Shown here one piece after another: positions 4,225-6,062 of a DNA stretch of 6,062 nt. The DNA lies in assembly GCA_946480925.1 (NCBI GenBank), contig CAMLLU010000138.1:1-6062 (forward strand), in the 5' to 3' direction. Both the position numbers and the translations under genes were made by a program. Origin of the DNA: an uncultured Rivibacter sp. (GTDB taxonomy: Bacteria; Pseudomonadota; Gammaproteobacteria; Burkholderiales; Burkholderiaceae). Numbering within the stretch: position 1 is the first letter of the stretch; each line of letters begins with the position of its first letter. The notes under the pieces are model-generated. The model made no database searches. It had not been told where the DNA came from and saw only the letters and a program-made list of their open reading frames with translations.

Positions 4225-6062
4225 ATGACGCTGAAGATCGTGGCCCGACCCCGGGTCAAGCAAGTAGTGGGCGCCGCCTTGCTAGGCGGCTTTTTTGCGG
4301 GTGTTGCGGTGGCCGGTACCTCGGCCGAACGCGCGCTGCAGCAACAACAAGCACCCGGTTTTGCCGGCGCTGCCGCAGCAGCCCCCAGGGAAGGGCTGAC
4401 CGACCGACTCATCGTGAAGTACCGCGACGGCTCCACGCTTGCGACCACACAAGGCGGCCCGGGCGCAGCAACCGCGGCCGCGGCCCAGCAGCAGCGCCTG
4501 CGCGCGCTGCAGGCAGCGGGGCAGCGTTTCAACACACAGCTTTCGCGGGTGCGCAGCACCGCGCAGAACGCCGAGGTGCTGAAGCTCGACCGCAGCATGA
4601 CGGACAGCGAGGCAGCGGCCCTGGCCCGCGAGATCGCCGCCAGCGACGCCTCGGTGGAATACGCCGAGCCCGACCGCATCATGAAGCCGATGCTGGTGCC
4701 CAACGACACGCAGTACGGCCAGCAGTGGCACTACTTCGAAGCCACCGGCGGCCTGAACCTGCCGGCCGCCTGGGACAAGTCCACCGGCAGCAGCGTGGTG
4801 GTGGCAGTGATCGACACGGGGTACCGCCCGCACGCCGACCTGGCCGCCAACATCGTGGCCGGCTACGACTTCATCACCAGCACCACGGTCTCCAACGACG
4901 GCAATGGCCGCGACAGCGACGCCAGCGACCCTGGCGACGCGGTGCAGGCCGGCGAATGCGGCAGCGGCCAGCCGACGCAGGACGAGTCGAGCAGCTGGCA
5001 CGGCACGCACGTGGCCGGCACCATCGCGGCCGTCACCAACAACGGCACCGGCGTGGCGGGCGTGGCCTTCGGCGCCAAGGTGCAGCCGCTGCGCGTGCTG
5101 GGCAAGTGCGGTGGCTACACCTCCGACATCGCCGACGCGATCATCTGGGCCTCGGGCGGCAGCGTCTCCGGCGTGCCGGCCAATGCCACGCCGGCGCGGG
5201 TGATCAACCTGTCGCTGGGCGGTGGCGGCGCTTGTGACACGACGACGCAGAACGCCGTCAACTCCGCGCGCTCGCGCAACACCGTGGTGGTGGTGGCCGC
5301 CGGCAACAGCAACGCCAACGCGGCCAACTACTCGCCGGCGAGCTGCTCGGGCGTCGTCACCGTGGCGGCCACCAACCGCAGCGGCGGGCGTGCCTACTAC
5401 TCCAACTTCGGTGCCGTGGTGGAAGTGGCGGCCCCGGGCGGTGACGTGCGCAGCAGCGCCACGAACGGCATCCTCTCCACGCTCAACAACGGGCAGACCG
5501 CGCCGGGCAGCGACACCTACGCCTGGTACCAGGGCACCTCGATGGCCACGCCGCACGTGGCTGGTGTCGTGGCGCTGATGTTGTCGAAGAACTCCACACT
5601 CACGCCCGACGAAGTGCTCACGCGGCTGCAGCAGAGCTCACGCGCCTTTCCGGCGACGTGCAGCCAGTGCGGCAGCGGCATCGTGGATGCTTCGGCGGCG
5701 GTGGATGCGGCAGGTGGCGGTGGAGGCAACCCGGGCGGTGGCACGGTGGCCGAGACCGAGTCGAACAACACGACGGGCACGGCCCAGGTGATTGCCAATG
5801 CCAACACGACGGTGAACGGCACGATCGGCTCGACGAGCGACACGGACTACTTCCGCGTGACGTTGCCGGCCGGGCGCACGCTGGCTGCCACGCTTACGCC
5901 CAACAGTGCCAGCGACTACGACCTGTACCTCTACAACTCGAGCGGCACGCAGGTGGCGCGCAGCATTCTCGGCACGGGGGCGGTGGACACGATCAACTAC
6001 TCGAATGGTGGGGCTTCGAGCGTCACGCTGTATGTGCGGGTGAGGTATTACAGCGGGCGGAC
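4225..6062 (+). CDS. Secreted subtilisin-like (S8) serine protease with PPC domain (3' end outside window)
   Basis: Extracellular endopeptidase precursor; 612 residues are visible and the frame is open to the right edge. Residues 1-30 form a signal peptide (basic start, GAALLGGFFAGVAVA core, cleavage after AVA30). A low-complexity Ala/Gln stretch leads into an inhibitor_I9-like propeptide (about 58-153, from LTDRLIVKYRDG to VEYAEPDRI). The catalytic domain begins near VPNDTQYGQQWHY (158). The triad is complete: Asp197 in VIDTGY, His259 in WHGTHVAGT and Ser439 in GTSMATPHVAG, with the oxyanion Asn361 in AAGNSN. Six cysteines (245, 295, 337, 374, 479, 482) could give three disulfides, as expected for a secreted enzyme. 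A Gly-rich linker (497-506) joins a bacterial pre-peptidase C-terminal (PPC) domain starting near 508, with TDYFRVTLPAG and DYDLYLYNSSG, cut by the window edge. PPC domains are usually removed during maturation. It is transcribed divergently from the nucleosidase operon. The physiological substrate is unknown. Confidence 0.95.
   Translation, partial: MTLKIVARPRVKQVVGAALLGGFFAGVAVAGTSAERALQQQQAPGFAGAAAAAPREGLTDRLIVKYRDGSTLATTQGGPGAATAAAAQQQRLRALQAAGQRFNTQLSRVRSTAQNAEVLKLDRSMTDSEAAALAREIAASDASVEYAEPDRIMKPMLVPNDTQYGQQWHYFEATGGLNLPAAWDKSTGSSVVVAVIDTGYRPHADLAANIVAGYDFITSTTVSNDGNGRDSDASDPGDAVQAGECGSGQPTQDESSSWHGTHVAGTIAAVTNNGTGVAGVAFGAKVQPLRVLGKCGGYTSDIADAIIWASGGSVSGVPANATPARVINLSLGGGGACDTTTQNAVNSARSRNTVVVVAAGNSNANAANYSPASCSGVVTVAATNRSGGRAYYSNFGAVVEVAAPGGDVRSSATNGILSTLNNGQTAPGSDTYAWYQGTSMATPHVAGVVALMLSKNSTLTPDEVLTRLQQSSRAFPATCSQCGSGIVDASAAVDAAGGGGGNPGGGTVAETESNNTTGTAQVIANANTTVNGTIGSTSDTDYFRVTLPAGRTLAATLTPNSASDYDLYLYNSSGTQVARSILGTGAVDTINYSNGGASSVTLYVRVRYYSGR

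Noticed and set aside
1749..4709. A 986-residue minus-strand open frame that looks like a giant fusion ending in the NUP protein.
   Set aside because: The part upstream of 2807 is the wrong frame of the nucleosidase gene, the intergenic region and the antisense of the protease. The signal peptide at 2807 marks the true start.
4282..5556. A 424-residue minus-strand open frame.
   Set aside because: It is antisense to the S8 protease, which carries a complete catalytic triad; low-complexity composition and no motif.

Overview
The window is GC-rich and carries four protein genes, all of whose products appear to leave the cytoplasm. Dense packing, GC-ending codons, Gram-negative signal peptides and a TonB-dependent outer-membrane receptor point to a Gram-negative proteobacterium. 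Burkholderiales or a similar beta/gamma lineage is my best guess, but this is inference from style, not from a marker gene.

Layout. Three genes lie on the minus strand and read leftwards from about 3880: (i) a periplasmic MTA/SAH-nucleosidase-like member of the nucleoside phosphorylase fold (2804-3880); (ii) a 'purine nucleoside permease' (NUP) family protein (1749-2807), joined to the first by a 4-base ATGA overlap; (iii) after a 51-base gap, a TonB-dependent receptor (start 1697) that runs off the left edge. A 344-base divergent intergenic region (3881-4224) is rich in inverted repeats. On its right, a secreted subtilisin-like (S8) serine protease reads rightwards from 4225 and runs off the right edge inside a C-terminal PPC domain. 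Neither edge gene is broken; both are cut only by the window.

How the genes may work together. The minus-strand set looks like one operon for taking a purine nucleoside or related ligand across the outer membrane (TonB receptor) and cleaving it in the periplasm (two exported proteins of the nucleoside phosphorylase/nucleosidase type). The NUP protein has no membrane segment beyond its signal peptide, and its motifs line up with those of its nucleosidase neighbour. It is therefore more plausibly an enzyme or binding protein than a permease. The ligand is inferred from the two soluble proteins, not from the receptor. The divergent protease could share regulation with this operon, but nothing in the sequence proves it.

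Regulatory signals. There is a hairpin over the receptor's Shine-Dalgarno sequence, a missing Shine-Dalgarno at the overlapped NUP start, and two copies of the palindrome CGGGCA-N3-TGCCCG in the divergent region, which also holds several other symmetric elements. No RNA genes, mobile elements, CRISPR arrays or convincing rho-independent terminators were seen.
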